Assembly (NCBI GenBank): GCA_937894335.1
Contig: CALCRU010000040.1
Span: 1 to 64,000 of the forward strand
DNA: 64,000 nt
Direction: 5' to 3'
Source of the DNA: an uncultured Treponema sp.
GTDB taxonomy: Bacteria > Spirochaetota > Spirochaetia > Treponematales > Treponemataceae
Shown piece after piece: positions 31,154 through 40,226 of the stretch. The number at the start of each line of letters is the position of its first letter. Positions within the stretch are counted from its first letter, which is position 1. Both the position numbers and the translations under genes were made by a program. The notes below the pieces were generated by a model. The model was given only the letters and a program-made list of their open reading frames with translations. It was not told the origin of the DNA and did not search any database.

Positions 31154-32599
31154 ATGTCAGAAATGGCAGATGCAATCCGTGCGCTTTCCGCAGAAAAAGG
31201 AATAAGCGAGGATTCAATCAGGCAGACGATTGAAAACATGATTAAGGCTGCGTACAAGAGAACGTACGGAACCGCTGACAACTGTATTGTTTCCTTCAAC
31301 GACGACATGACCGATGTAGCCGTCTATTCACGCAAGGTGATTGTTGACGGTGTATACGATCCTTCGCAGGAAATTGAACTTGAAGACGCTCTTAAACTGA
31401 GTCCCGAATGTGAGGAAGGTGACGAGATAGACATTCTTGTTGACCCCAAGGACTTTGCCCGTTCCGCAGTTTCTACAGGAAAACAGGCTGCTCATCAGGC
31501 TTTGAGCGAAAGCTTTAAGGACAACCTCTACAACGAGTACAAGGATAAAATTGGAACAGAAGCTATTGTGGGGTATTACCAGAGGGAACACAACGGTAAC
31601 ATTTATGTAAACCTGGGAAAGGTAGAAGGCGTACTTCCTGCAAAGTACCAGAGTCCCCGTGAAACTTACGAAAAGAACGACCGCATTAAGGCTCTTATCG
31701 TAGACATAAAGCGCACCAACAACGGCATTCAGCTTGTTCTTAGCAGGACTGACCCCCGTCTTGTAGAAAAACTTGTGGAAACGGAAGTTCCCGAAATTGG
31801 CGAGCAGCACATTGTGGGAATCCATAAAGTTGTACGCGAGGCTGGCTATCGTACAAAGATTGCCGTCTATTCAAATAAAATTGATGTTGACCCGGTTGGC
31901 GCATGTGTAGGTCTTAAGGGTGTGCGCATTCAGGCGGTTATCCGCGAACTTGAGGGTGAAAAAATTGATGTCCTTAAGTACGATGAAGACCCCCACGAAT
32001 TTATTAAGAATGCCCTTTCTCCTGCAGAGGTAAAGAGGGTTGTTATTCTTGACCGTGACAAGAAGGAAGCCCTGGCAATAGTGCAGGACAGCCAGTTCTC
32101 TCTTGCAATCGGTAAGCAGGGACAGAATGTACGCCTTGCAAACAAACTGTGCGACTGGGCAATTGATGTTAAGACGGAAGAGCAGGCCGCAGAGCTTGAC
32201 CTTACAGAAGCAGACAGCCGCAAAGCTGCCGAGACTCTGTTTGCAGAGCAGCCTGAGCAGGAAGAATACGAAGAAGTTACTGCCGTATCCCAGCTGCCCG
32301 GAGTTGATGCCCGTGTTGCAGACCTTCTTAAGGCTAGCGGAATGGATGACATTGAAGCCTTTATTGCCGCCTCAAAAGACGGTCGCCTGCTAGAAATTGA
32401 AGGTCTTACAAAAGAAGATGTGGATGCTGTCAATAAAATTATCAGCGAATCTGTTCAGTTCGAAGATGAGGATGACGGATCTGATGCAGGAGAGAGTGAA
32501 GAAGAGGGCTACTTCTGCCCTGAATGCGGTGCACGGATAACGCTCGACATGACGCGCTGTCCAAAGTGCGGTGTTGAACTGGTATTTGAAGAGGACTAA
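31154..32599 (+). CDS. nusA: Transcription factor NusA with C-terminal zinc ribbon
   Basis: Binds RNA polymerase and RNA to control pausing, termination and antitermination. Domain order: N-terminal RNAP-binding domain (1-130), S1 (about 130-200), KH1 and KH2 (about 220-350, with CVGLKGVRIQAV and AIGKQGQNVRLA), and a helix-hairpin-helix unit (LPGVDARVADLLKASG). An acidic linker is followed by CPECG and CPKCG near the end, an apparent zinc ribbon of about 30 residues, which E. coli NusA does not have. AGGGGG precedes ATG. The upstream attenuator suggests that NusA controls its own synthesis. Confidence 0.93.
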   Translation: MSEMADAIRALSAEKGISEDSIRQTIENMIKAAYKRTYGTADNCIVSFNDDMTDVAVYSRKVIVDGVYDPSQEIELEDALKLSPECEEGDEIDILVDPKDFARSAVSTGKQAAHQALSESFKDNLYNEYKDKIGTEAIVGYYQREHNGNIYVNLGKVEGVLPAKYQSPRETYEKNDRIKALIVDIKRTNNGIQLVLSRTDPRLVEKLVETEVPEIGEQHIVGIHKVVREAGYRTKIAVYSNKIDVDPVGACVGLKGVRIQAVIRELEGEKIDVLKYDEDPHEFIKNALSPAEVKRVVILDRDKKEALAIVQDSQFSLAIGKQGQNVRLANKLCDWAIDVKTEEQAAELDLTEADSRKAAETLFAEQPEQEEYEEVTAVSQLPGVDARVADLLKASGMDDIEAFIAASKDGRLLEIEGLTKEDVDAVNKIISESVQFEDEDDGSDAGESEEEGYFCPECGARITLDMTRCPKCGVELVFEED

Positions 32600-32608
32600 G
32601 GATAGAAC

Positions 32609-35317
32609 ATGGCGGATGAAGCAGAGAAAAAGCCTGGATTTGTATTGAACAAAAAAGAGAAGAAAAGCGATTCTCAGAGTCAGCAGACGGCGACCCCCGA
32701 ACGCAAGAAGGTTGTCGTTGTAAAGCGAAAGCCCAGCACAACGGAGACCAAGAAGGACGGAATTCGTGTTGTTGCAAAAAAGGCATCTGAGTCATCCGCC
32801 AAACAGCCTCAGGAACCTCAGAAGGTGGCTACAGCAGTACAGGCTGCAAAGTCAGAACCTACTGAAGAAAAGAAGGATGCAGTTCGCACTTCCACAGCAC
32901 CTGCAGAAAGTGCAAAGACCGAAAAGCCCCAGCACACAACATTTGAACTGCACAGCGCAAGACCAAATGTTAAGGCCGGAAACTTAAGCGGCTCTTCTCG
33001 TGGACGCTACGGAAACGGCGGTTACCAGAAGCGTGACGGCTCCTCATTTACTGGCGCTCAGGCTCGTGAAGGATATCGCAACAGCGAAAACCGAGGCGGC
33101 TATGGCGGACAGGGCAGAAGCGGTTACGGTGCCGGCGGTCAGAACAGACAGGGCGGCTTTGGAGGTCAGGGTCGCGGTGGCTATGGTCAGAACAGACAGG
33201 GCGGCGGTCAGGGCGGAAGACCAGGTTTCGGTTCTAAGCCAAGCATGGGCGGTCGTTCAGGATTTGGCGGTCAGGGTGGAAGACCCGGATTTGGCTCCAA
33301 ACCAGGCATGGGTGTTCCACATCCCTCATACGGCGATGCTTCCCAACTTAACGGAAACAAGGGTCCTGCAAAAAAAGTTTTCAAGGGCAAGAAGCAGGTT
33401 TACAACAGAAAAGATCAGGAACAGGCCTTTGACGAGGAAGAACTTTACCAGAACAAGAAGAAGGTTGTTGAACCCGCAAGTTCAGTTCCTGAAAAAATAG
33501 ACATCTTTGAAACCATTACGGTTGCCGATCTTGCAAAAAAGATGAACCTTAAGGCAAGCGAAATAATCGGCAAGCTCATGAGCATGGGCGAAATGGTTAC
33601 AATCAACCAGACAATCGACAGCGATACGGCTTCAATCATCGCATCAGAATACAACTGCGAAGTTCATCTTGTAAGCCTTTACGACGAAACTGTTATCGAA
33701 AGTGATTCTGGTAAGGAAGGGGGAGTTCACACTCGTCCTCCTATCGTTACAGTTATGGGTCATGTTGACCACGGTAAGACAAAAACTCTGGATGCAATCC
33801 GCAATACAAATGTGGCTTCTGGTGAAGCAGGCGGAATTACCCAGAAGATAGGCGCATATCAGGTTTCTACTCCAAAGGGTGACATTACTTTCCTTGACAC
33901 TCCTGGTCACGAAGCCTTTACTATGATGCGCGCCCGCGGTGCACAGATTACAGACATTGTAGTTCTTGTTGTTGCCGCTGACGATGGTGTAATGCCCCAG
34001 ACTCTTGAGGCAATCCATCATGCAAAAGATGCAAAGGTTCCAATTATTGTTGCCGTAAACAAAATTGATAAACCCGAAGCAAATCCCGACAGGGTAATGA
34101 CTCAGCTTTCTGAACAGGGACTTACTCCCGAAGCATGGGGCGGAGATACTCAGTATGTAAACATTTCTGCCCTTAAGAGGGAAGGTATAGACGAACTTTT
34201 GGATGCGGTACTTATTCAGGCGGAAATGCTTGAACTTAAGGCTCAGTTTGACTGCCGTGCCGAAGGAAAGGTTGTTGAAAGCCGCATAGATCAGGGCCGA
34301 GGTGTTGTTGCAACTGTTGTAGTAGAGCGTGGTACCCTTCATACGGGAGATCCCTTTGTTGCAGGAATTTATTCTGGTAGGGTTCGTGCCATATTTAACG
34401 ACAGAGGACAGAAAATTAAGGAAGCAACTCCCTCCATGCCAGTGGAAGTTCTTGGCATAGAAAACATGCCTAACGCAGGCGATCCCTTCCAGGTTACAGA
34501 AACAGAACGAGATGCTCGTGCCTTTGCCGCAAAGAGGCAGGAACTTAAGCGCTTTGAGGACGCAAAGGCTGTTAAGCGCGTAAACATTGGAAACCTCTAC
34601 GAGACAATAGAGCAGCGTGAAGTTAAGGAACTTAAAATCATTATCAAGGCTGATCTTCAGGGATCCGCAGAAGCTCTCAAGACATCTCTGGAAAAACTTT
34701 CTACTTCAGAAATCAGGGTTGCTGTTATCCACTCCAGTGCAGGTGCAATTAACGAAAGCGATGTTTCACTTGCCTCTGCAGACGACAACGCAATCATCAT
34801 CGGATTCAATGTTCGTCCTACTCCCAAGGCAAAACTCCTTGCAGAAAAGGAAGGCGTAGAAATCCGCAAGTACAACATCATCTACAAGTGCGTGGAAGAA
34901 ATAAAGCAGGCTATGGAAGGCATGCTGCAGCCAGATACAAAGGAAGAAGTTACTGGTATGTTGGAAGTTCGGGAAACTTTCCGCGTTCCAAAAATTGGAC
35001 TTATTGCAGGATGTTATGTTACCAGCGGTGTAGTAAAGCGCACCAGCAATGTAAATGTAATCCGCGATGGTGTAGTTAAATTTACTGGTTCTGTTGCTTC
35101 CTTGCGCCGCTTTAAAGAAGATGCAAAGGAAGTTAAGGAAGGCTATGAATGTGGTCTTGGCATAGAAAACTGGCAGGATCTACAGGTTGGCGACCAGATT
35201 GAAGCCTTTGAATTTATTCAGGTTGCTCGCAAACTTGGAGAAGCCCTTGTGGACGAGCGGGCAGAAATGCTTTCTAAGCAGAACGCCCAGAACGAAGATT
35301 CTTCCGACTCGGAGTAG
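32609..35317 (+). CDS. infB: Translation initiation factor IF-2 with Gly/Arg-rich N-terminal region
   Basis: GTPase that brings initiator tRNA to the 30S subunit. The GTPase domain has VMGHVDHGKT (G1), DTPGHEAF (G3) and VNKIDKP (G4), followed by the usual beta-barrel domains. The N-terminal quarter is low-complexity: first Lys/Glu/Ala-rich, then about residues 130-245 rich in Gly, Arg, Tyr, Phe and Gln with repeated RGGYG and RPGFGSKP units. Such RGG/FG stretches are usually RNA-binding and disordered. Total length of 902 aa is normal. It begins nine bases after the nusA stop. Confidence 0.95.
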   Translation: MADEAEKKPGFVLNKKEKKSDSQSQQTATPERKKVVVVKRKPSTTETKKDGIRVVAKKASESSAKQPQEPQKVATAVQAAKSEPTEEKKDAVRTSTAPAESAKTEKPQHTTFELHSARPNVKAGNLSGSSRGRYGNGGYQKRDGSSFTGAQAREGYRNSENRGGYGGQGRSGYGAGGQNRQGGFGGQGRGGYGQNRQGGGQGGRPGFGSKPSMGGRSGFGGQGGRPGFGSKPGMGVPHPSYGDASQLNGNKGPAKKVFKGKKQVYNRKDQEQAFDEEELYQNKKKVVEPASSVPEKIDIFETITVADLAKKMNLKASEIIGKLMSMGEMVTINQTIDSDTASIIASEYNCEVHLVSLYDETVIESDSGKEGGVHTRPPIVTVMGHVDHGKTKTLDAIRNTNVASGEAGGITQKIGAYQVSTPKGDITFLDTPGHEAFTMMRARGAQITDIVVLVVAADDGVMPQTLEAIHHAKDAKVPIIVAVNKIDKPEANPDRVMTQLSEQGLTPEAWGGDTQYVNISALKREGIDELLDAVLIQAEMLELKAQFDCRAEGKVVESRIDQGRGVVATVVVERGTLHTGDPFVAGIYSGRVRAIFNDRGQKIKEATPSMPVEVLGIENMPNAGDPFQVTETERDARAFAAKRQELKRFEDAKAVKRVNIGNLYETIEQREVKELKIIIKADLQGSAEALKTSLEKLSTSEIRVAVIHSSAGAINESDVSLASADDNAIIIGFNVRPTPKAKLLAEKEGVEIRKYNIIYKCVEEIKQAMEGMLQPDTKEEVTGMLEVRETFRVPKIGLIAGCYVTSGVVKRTSNVNVIRDGVVKFTGSVASLRRFKEDAKEVKEGYECGLGIENWQDLQVGDQIEAFEFIQVARKLGEALVDERAEMLSKQNAQNEDSSDSE

Positions 35318-35320
35318 ACT

Positions 35321-35701
35321 ATGGGACAGTATAGGCTTGAGCGTCTGGGGCAGCAGCTCCAGCAGGAAATTGCAACCATGCTCCTTCGCCACGAAATAAA
35401 GGATCCCCGTGTAAGCGAGTTTCTTACCATAAGTCGTGTGGAAGTTGCAGGCGACCTTTCTTGCGCTAAAGTGTATGTGTCTTCTTTTATGGATGACAAT
35501 TCTGTAAAAAAAGGCGTAGAAGGTCTTAAAAATGCAGCGGGATTCATTCAGTCTTCCATTGCAAAAAAACTCAGCATATATAAGTTCCCCAAGTTGAATT
35601 TTGTAGCCGACTTTAGCATGAAGGACGGTTACAAAATGGTAAAGAAACTGAATCAGCTTGAGTCAGAAGACAGAGCCGAAAAATCTGATGAAGAAAACTA
35701 A
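35321..35701 (+). CDS. rbfA: Ribosome-binding factor A
   Basis: A 126-residue protein that helps late maturation of the 16S rRNA 5' region. KH-type fold signatures present: RLERLGQQLQQEIATML at the start, DPRVSEFLTISRVEVAGDL and AKVYVSSF. Starts three bases after the infB stop, with GGAG upstream. Its last 14 bases overlap the truB-ribF gene. The C-terminal tail is acidic. Confidence 0.93.
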   Translation: MGQYRLERLGQQLQQEIATMLLRHEIKDPRVSEFLTISRVEVAGDLSCAKVYVSSFMDDNSVKKGVEGLKNAAGFIQSSIAKKLSIYKFPKLNFVADFSMKDGYKMVKKLNQLESEDRAEKSDEEN

Positions 35702-37541
35702 GGGGTCGCTTCCGCCGCCGTCAGGTCTGGTTCTTTATGCAAAGCCTTCTGGACTGACAAGTTTTTCTTCCTTGTGGAACATAAAGAAAGCCCTTGGCAC
35801 TGATAAGGTTGGCCATACTGGAACACTTGACTCTTTTGCGGACGGACTTCTTGTGGTGCTTTCGGGAAGTCTTACTCACCTTGTTCCCCACATAACATCA
35901 TTTGCAAAAACCTACAAGGCAGTTGTGTGCTTTGGAAGAGAAACCGACACTTTGGATCCAACAGGCAGTCTAGTAAAGACGGGAAAAGCCGTAAGCCGCC
36001 AACAGGTTGAATCAGTCCTTGCTTCCTTTACAGGTGCAATAATGCAGGAGCCTCCCCTTTACAGTGCCCTTCATGTTGACGGTAAAAGGGCTAGCGACCT
36101 TGCTAGGGATGGTAAATCTGTAAAGATTGAAACTAGAGCGGTTTTTATTTATGAACTTTCACTTTTGGATTTTAAAGAAGAAAGCCCCCAAGACCCGTGC
36201 TCTTATGCCCTTCTTGAAGTTACCTGTTCTAAGGGTACCTATATTCGCTCTCTTGCTCGGGACATTGCCCATAAGTTGGGAACGGCAGGACATCTTCTTG
36301 CCCTTCGCCGTACTGCTGTTGGTCCCTTTAGTCTGGATGAAGCGGCCTGTGCAGACAGGTTGGGAGACTTTTCCATTGGTGCAGAAATTCCTCCTGTAAA
36401 AAAAGATGACAAAAAAACTTTTGAAGACATAAAATCCCACTTTATGAATTTTACCCCACAGCTTGCTTCTGTCTGCGGTTTTGAATCTGACATACTTAAG
36501 GCGACCTCCGAAAAACAGTTTGCAAACGGCCGCCCCTTGTATTCTTCCATGTTTACAAGACTGGGCGTTTCTTCTGTAGAAAGGCAGACTCTTTGCGCAA
36601 GGGTAAGCACTTCTGTAAAGACGGACAGAATAGCGGTTTTTTACGAAGACGGTGGCTTTGCAGGCATGATGGAAAAATCAGACGGAAGGCTTTCTTACGG
36701 ATTTGTAGTTCCCCGTGTAAAAAAGGAATTTAGAATTTTTTCATGGGACGACATTACTGGAGGAAAATTTCCTGTGGAATGGCAGAGCAGGGGATGTGCC
36801 CTTTCTGTAGGTAGTTTTGACGGAATGCATGCAGGTCATGGTGCCCTTCTTGAAGCCGTAGGCAGGCAGAATCTTGTAAGGGGAATCGTAACTTTTACTT
36901 CTTCCGTTCACAGCAGGGAAGAGGGGTTTGAGGGCTGTCTTACAAGTCTTTCTCAAAAGCTTTCTGTGTGCAGGAAAAAGGGTCTTGACTTTGCCATAGT
37001 AATTGACTTTTCTGAGCATTTTAGTAAAATGGAAGGACAGGATTTTATATCTGTTCTAGTGCGTCAGTGCGGTCTTAAATTTCTTGCAGAAGGAAGTGAT
37101 TTCCGCTGCGGATATAGGGGTGCCCTTGGCGTTTTGGGCTTAGAGGAACTTTCTTCTTCTTTAGGTTTTTCCTTTATGCCTGTCCCGGATGTTCTTGTGG
37201 AAGGCGAACGGGTAAGTTCTTCCCGGGTAAGGCGGGCGGTTTTAAATGCAGACTTCATGCTTGCACACAAACTTCTGTCCAGACCCTTTGCCTACGATGC
37301 GTCTTCCCTTTCATGGAAGGCTGGGGACGAATCTCAAGACGGACTTTGGGTATATGCGGAATTAAAATCCGAACAGATTCTTCCGCCCTGCGGCATGTAC
37401 AATGTCGTCATAAAAACGGAAGATTCCGTCCTGCATGCCTCCTGCTCTATAGAAGAGGGAGGAAATCGGCTGGGGCTTTTTGTTCCGTCACTTTCCTTTG
37501 CACAGAAGGTACTTGCCGTTGAATTTGTTTCTAGAACTTAA
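35688..37541 (+). CDS. truB-ribF: Fusion of tRNA pseudouridine-55 synthase TruB and FAD synthetase (RibF N-terminal part)
   Basis: A 617-residue, apparently bifunctional enzyme. Residues 10-300 are TruB: GHTGTLDSFADGLL with catalytic Asp48, DVKRAS-like HVDGKRASDLA and TYIRSLARDIA. From about residue 372 comes the RibF adenylyltransferase part: SVGSFDGMHAGH (His381 and His384), EGSDFRCGYRG and VSSSRVRR (509-516). The last 100 residues sit where riboflavin kinase should be, but GRxLGxPTAN and the catalytic Glu are absent; only LPPCGMYNVV recalls the fold. FMN adenylylation may remain, phosphorylation of riboflavin probably not. ATG at 35688 overlaps rbfA by 14 bases. In other genomes truB and ribF are separate neighbours at this place. 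Confidence 0.9.
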   Translation: MKKTKGSLPPPSGLVLYAKPSGLTSFSSLWNIKKALGTDKVGHTGTLDSFADGLLVVLSGSLTHLVPHITSFAKTYKAVVCFGRETDTLDPTGSLVKTGKAVSRQQVESVLASFTGAIMQEPPLYSALHVDGKRASDLARDGKSVKIETRAVFIYELSLLDFKEESPQDPCSYALLEVTCSKGTYIRSLARDIAHKLGTAGHLLALRRTAVGPFSLDEAACADRLGDFSIGAEIPPVKKDDKKTFEDIKSHFMNFTPQLASVCGFESDILKATSEKQFANGRPLYSSMFTRLGVSSVERQTLCARVSTSVKTDRIAVFYEDGGFAGMMEKSDGRLSYGFVVPRVKKEFRIFSWDDITGGKFPVEWQSRGCALSVGSFDGMHAGHGALLEAVGRQNLVRGIVTFTSSVHSREEGFEGCLTSLSQKLSVCRKKGLDFAIVIDFSEHFSKMEGQDFISVLVRQCGLKFLAEGSDFRCGYRGALGVLGLEELSSSLGFSFMPVPDVLVEGERVSSSRVRRAVLNADFMLAHKLLSRPFAYDASSLSWKAGDESQDGLWVYAELKSEQILPPCGMYNVVIKTEDSVLHASCSIEEGGNRLGLFVPSLSFAQKVLAVEFVSRT

Positions 37542-37617
37542 GACGGCATTAAAACAGCAATAATGGCGAAAGGTCTTAGGGCTTTTTTCCATGGTAAACA
37601 TAGAAGGAGTAAAAACT

Positions 37618-37887
37618 ATGGCACTTGCAAAAGAAACGACATCATCAATCGTTAGCAAGTTCGGTGCAAACGCAAACGACACCGGCAATGTAAAGGTTCA
37701 GATAGCTCTGCTTACTGAACGAATCAAGGAACTTACGGCTCACTGCCAGCAGTTTCCAAAAGATACGGGTGCTTCCCGCGGTCTTTTAAAATGCGTAGGA
37801 CAGAGACGCAAGATGCTGAAGTACTATCAGCGTAAAGATCTTGATGGATACCGCGCTCTTATTAAAGAGTTGGGAATCCGTAAGTAA
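37618..37887 (+). CDS. rpsO: 30S ribosomal protein S15
   Basis: An 89-residue ribosomal protein that binds the central domain of 16S rRNA. Signatures LTERIKELTAH, HCQQFPKDTGASRGLL and QRRKMLKYYQRKD are complete. GAAGGAG lies nine bases before ATG; an in-frame start at 37591 is not supported. It follows the truB-ribF fusion by 76 bases and precedes pnp, the usual order. A hairpin-terminator comes after it. Confidence 0.96.
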   Translation: MALAKETTSSIVSKFGANANDTGNVKVQIALLTERIKELTAHCQQFPKDTGASRGLLKCVGQRRKMLKYYQRKDLDGYRALIKELGIRK

Positions 37888-37897
37888 GGAACTAAGA

Positions 37898-37929
37898 GGC
37901 TGTCTGGAATTTCCTTCCAGGCAGCCCTT
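37898..37929 (+). terminator. Hairpin after rpsO, weak terminator
   Basis: GGCTGTCTGGAA pairs with TTCCAGGCAGCC (one G-U pair) with a short loop; the following T-run is short (CCCTTTGT). It may end part of the transcripts or stabilise and process the rpsO mRNA before pnp. Confidence 0.65.
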
Positions 37930-38053
37930 TGTCGTAATTAGAGCAGGGTGGTATTACACGCTGATTTTTTTCTGCTGATAGACAGTTGAATCCGTCATCA
38001 GAAATGAATCAACGTAAAATAGCCGCCTGCAAAAAAATCCTAAGGAAGGAAAA

Positions 38054-40159
38054 ATGGTAGAAAGAGTAACCAGAAAAATCGGTGATCAGGAACTTATTCT
38101 TGAAACTGGAAAAATCGGAAAACAGGCAAACGGTTGTGTTTATGCCCAGTTCGGTGGAACTGCAATTATTGCAACAATTTGTGCTTCAAGTGATGTTCGC
38201 GAGGGACTTGATTTTGTTCCCGTAACAGTTGACTACAATGAAAAATTCTATGCCGCAGGAAAAATCCCTGGAGGATTTGTAAAGAGAGAAGGTCGCCCCA
38301 AGGATAAGGAAATTCTTGTAAGCCGCCTTATTGACCGCCCAATGCGCCCTCTCTTCCACAAGGAATTTGGTCGTGAGCTTCAGATTGTTCCTACATGTGT
38401 TTCTATTGACGGTGTTAACCCACCAGACATTCTTGCTGTTATTGCTTCAAGTGCAGCAGTAACTATTTCTGACATTCCATTTGACGGTCCTGTTGCAGGA
38501 TGCCGCGTTGCATACATCGATGGCGACTATGTAATTAACCCCACTTACGCCCAGCAGGAAAAGGCTAGCCTTGAAATTGTTGTTGCCGGTACAAAAGACG
38601 GTTTTACAATGGTAGAAGGTGGAGCAAACGAAGCCTCTGAAGATGTAATGCTTGGTGCTCTTGAAAAGGCTCAGGGCTTTATTACTGACATGTGCCTTTT
38701 GCAGGAAGAACTTCAGAAAAAATGCGGTAAAGAAAAACTGCCACTTGCTCCACTGAATGTAAAACTTGAAAATGCAGAAGCCATTGAAGCAGAAGCAACA
38801 CCCCTTATGCAGGAAGCCTGTTTCCAGAAGGGAAAGAACGCACGCTACGAAGCTGTTAAAGCTGTTAAGACTCAGATTGCTGCCAAGTATGCAGAACAGC
38901 TTGAGGACGAGACTCAGAAAAAACTCTTTGACGCTTTGTTTGACGACATTCAGTACCGCCTGCTCCGCAAGAGCATTCTTGAAAAGGGTCTTCGCATTGA
39001 CGGTCGCGGAACAGAAGACATTCGCCCCATTACATGCGAAATCAATGTACTGCCTCGTCCCCACGGAAGTGCTCTCTTTACTCGTGGCGAAACACAGTCT
39101 TTGGCTGTTACCACACTGGGAACTTCTATGGACGAACAGGTTTATGACGACATTGAGGGAGACCGCAGCGAAAACTTTATTCTGCACTATAACTTTCCTC
39201 CCTACTCAGTTGGCGAAGTAGGAAAACTTACTACAGGACGCCGAGAAATCGGTCACGGAAATCTTGCACGCCGCTCACTGGCTCCAATGATTCCTAGCCG
39301 CGAGGAATTCCCCTACACAATCCGCGTAGTTTCAGAAATTATGGAATCAAACGGATCTTCATCTCAGGCTTCTACTTGTGGCGGTTGTCTGTCACTTTTG
39401 GCCGCTGGTGTTCCCATGAAGAAGATGGTTGCTGGTATTGCAATGGGTCTCATTACCGAAGGTGACGAGCAGAACCCGTACAAGAAGTATGCAATTCTTT
39501 CTGACATTCTTGGCGAAGAAGACCACCTTGGCGACATGGACTTTAAGGTTGCTGGTACTCGCGATGGAATTACCGGTTTCCAGATGGACATTAAAATTGC
39601 CGGTGTAAGCATGGACATTATGCGCAAGGCTCTTGATCAGGCAAAGAGGGGAAGAAATCATATTCTTGACATTATGGAAAAATGCATTTCCAAGCCTCAG
39701 CCCCTTAACGCCACAGCACCAAAAATCGAAAGCCTTAAGATTCCTGTTGACAAGATCGGCGCCCTTATTGGTCCCGGCGGAAAAAACATTAAGGCTCTGT
39801 GCGCTCAGTACAGCGTAAAGATTGACACTGGCGATGACGGTACCGTTACAATTTACGCCTCCAACGGAAGCAATGCAGAAGCTGCAAAGAAGGCTGTAAA
39901 GGGTATTTGCGAAGATCCAGAGCCCGGCACAATCTACAACGGAACTGTAAAGCGCATCATGGACTTTGGCGCATTTGTAGAGATTCTTCCAGGAAAAGAA
40001 GGCCTCTGCCACATTTCCAAACTGAGCCGCCAGCGTGTAGAAAAGGTAACTGATGTTCTTAAAGAAGGTCAGGTAATTCCCGTTAAGCTTCTTGAAGTAG
40101 ACAAGATGGGACGCCTTAACCTTTCTTACATTGATGCTCTGGAAGCTCAGGGTAAGTAA
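38054..40159 (+). CDS. pnp: Polyribonucleotide nucleotidyltransferase (PNPase)
   Basis: Phosphorolytic 3'-5' RNA degradation, core of bacterial RNA decay. Two RNase PH-like domains (1-about 210 and 300-540) are joined by a helical linker. The second core has FTRGETQSLAV and DFKVAGTRDGITGFQMDIK. KH (IGPGGKNIKAL) and S1 (YNGTVKRIMDFGAFVEI) domains follow. 701 aa is the usual length. AAGGAAGG precedes ATG. A leader of about 165 bases after rpsO includes short imperfect hairpins that could serve autoregulation as in E. coli; the structure is not convincing by eye. Confidence 0.96.
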   Translation: MVERVTRKIGDQELILETGKIGKQANGCVYAQFGGTAIIATICASSDVREGLDFVPVTVDYNEKFYAAGKIPGGFVKREGRPKDKEILVSRLIDRPMRPLFHKEFGRELQIVPTCVSIDGVNPPDILAVIASSAAVTISDIPFDGPVAGCRVAYIDGDYVINPTYAQQEKASLEIVVAGTKDGFTMVEGGANEASEDVMLGALEKAQGFITDMCLLQEELQKKCGKEKLPLAPLNVKLENAEAIEAEATPLMQEACFQKGKNARYEAVKAVKTQIAAKYAEQLEDETQKKLFDALFDDIQYRLLRKSILEKGLRIDGRGTEDIRPITCEINVLPRPHGSALFTRGETQSLAVTTLGTSMDEQVYDDIEGDRSENFILHYNFPPYSVGEVGKLTTGRREIGHGNLARRSLAPMIPSREEFPYTIRVVSEIMESNGSSSQASTCGGCLSLLAAGVPMKKMVAGIAMGLITEGDEQNPYKKYAILSDILGEEDHLGDMDFKVAGTRDGITGFQMDIKIAGVSMDIMRKALDQAKRGRNHILDIMEKCISKPQPLNATAPKIESLKIPVDKIGALIGPGGKNIKALCAQYSVKIDTGDDGTVTIYASNGSNAEAAKKAVKGICEDPEPGTIYNGTVKRIMDFGAFVEILPGKEGLCHISKLSRQRVEKVTDVLKEGQVIPVKLLEVDKMGRLNLSYIDALEAQGK

Positions 40160-40180
40160 GTTCCTTATCCGCTGAACAGA

Positions 40181-40224
40181 CCCGGTTTTTCAAAGTCATT
40201 TGGAGAACCGGGCTTTTTGCTTTT
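40181..40224 (+). terminator. Intrinsic terminator after pnp
   Basis: CCCGGTT/AACCGGG stem with an 18-base loop, followed by CTTTTTGCTTTT. It ends two bases before the next start codon. Confidence 0.85.
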
Positions 40225-40226
40225 AG

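Noticed and set aside
33644..34342. 232-codon open frame on the minus strand
   Set aside because: Antisense to the IF-2 GTPase domain, no family features.
37930..38040. RNase III-type stem in the pnp leader
   Set aside because: CTGAT/ATCAG pairing is short and interrupted; not convincing without folding.
38447..39187. 246-codon open frame on the minus strand
   Set aside because: Antisense to pnp; Phe/Cys/Asn-rich translation typical of a shadow frame.
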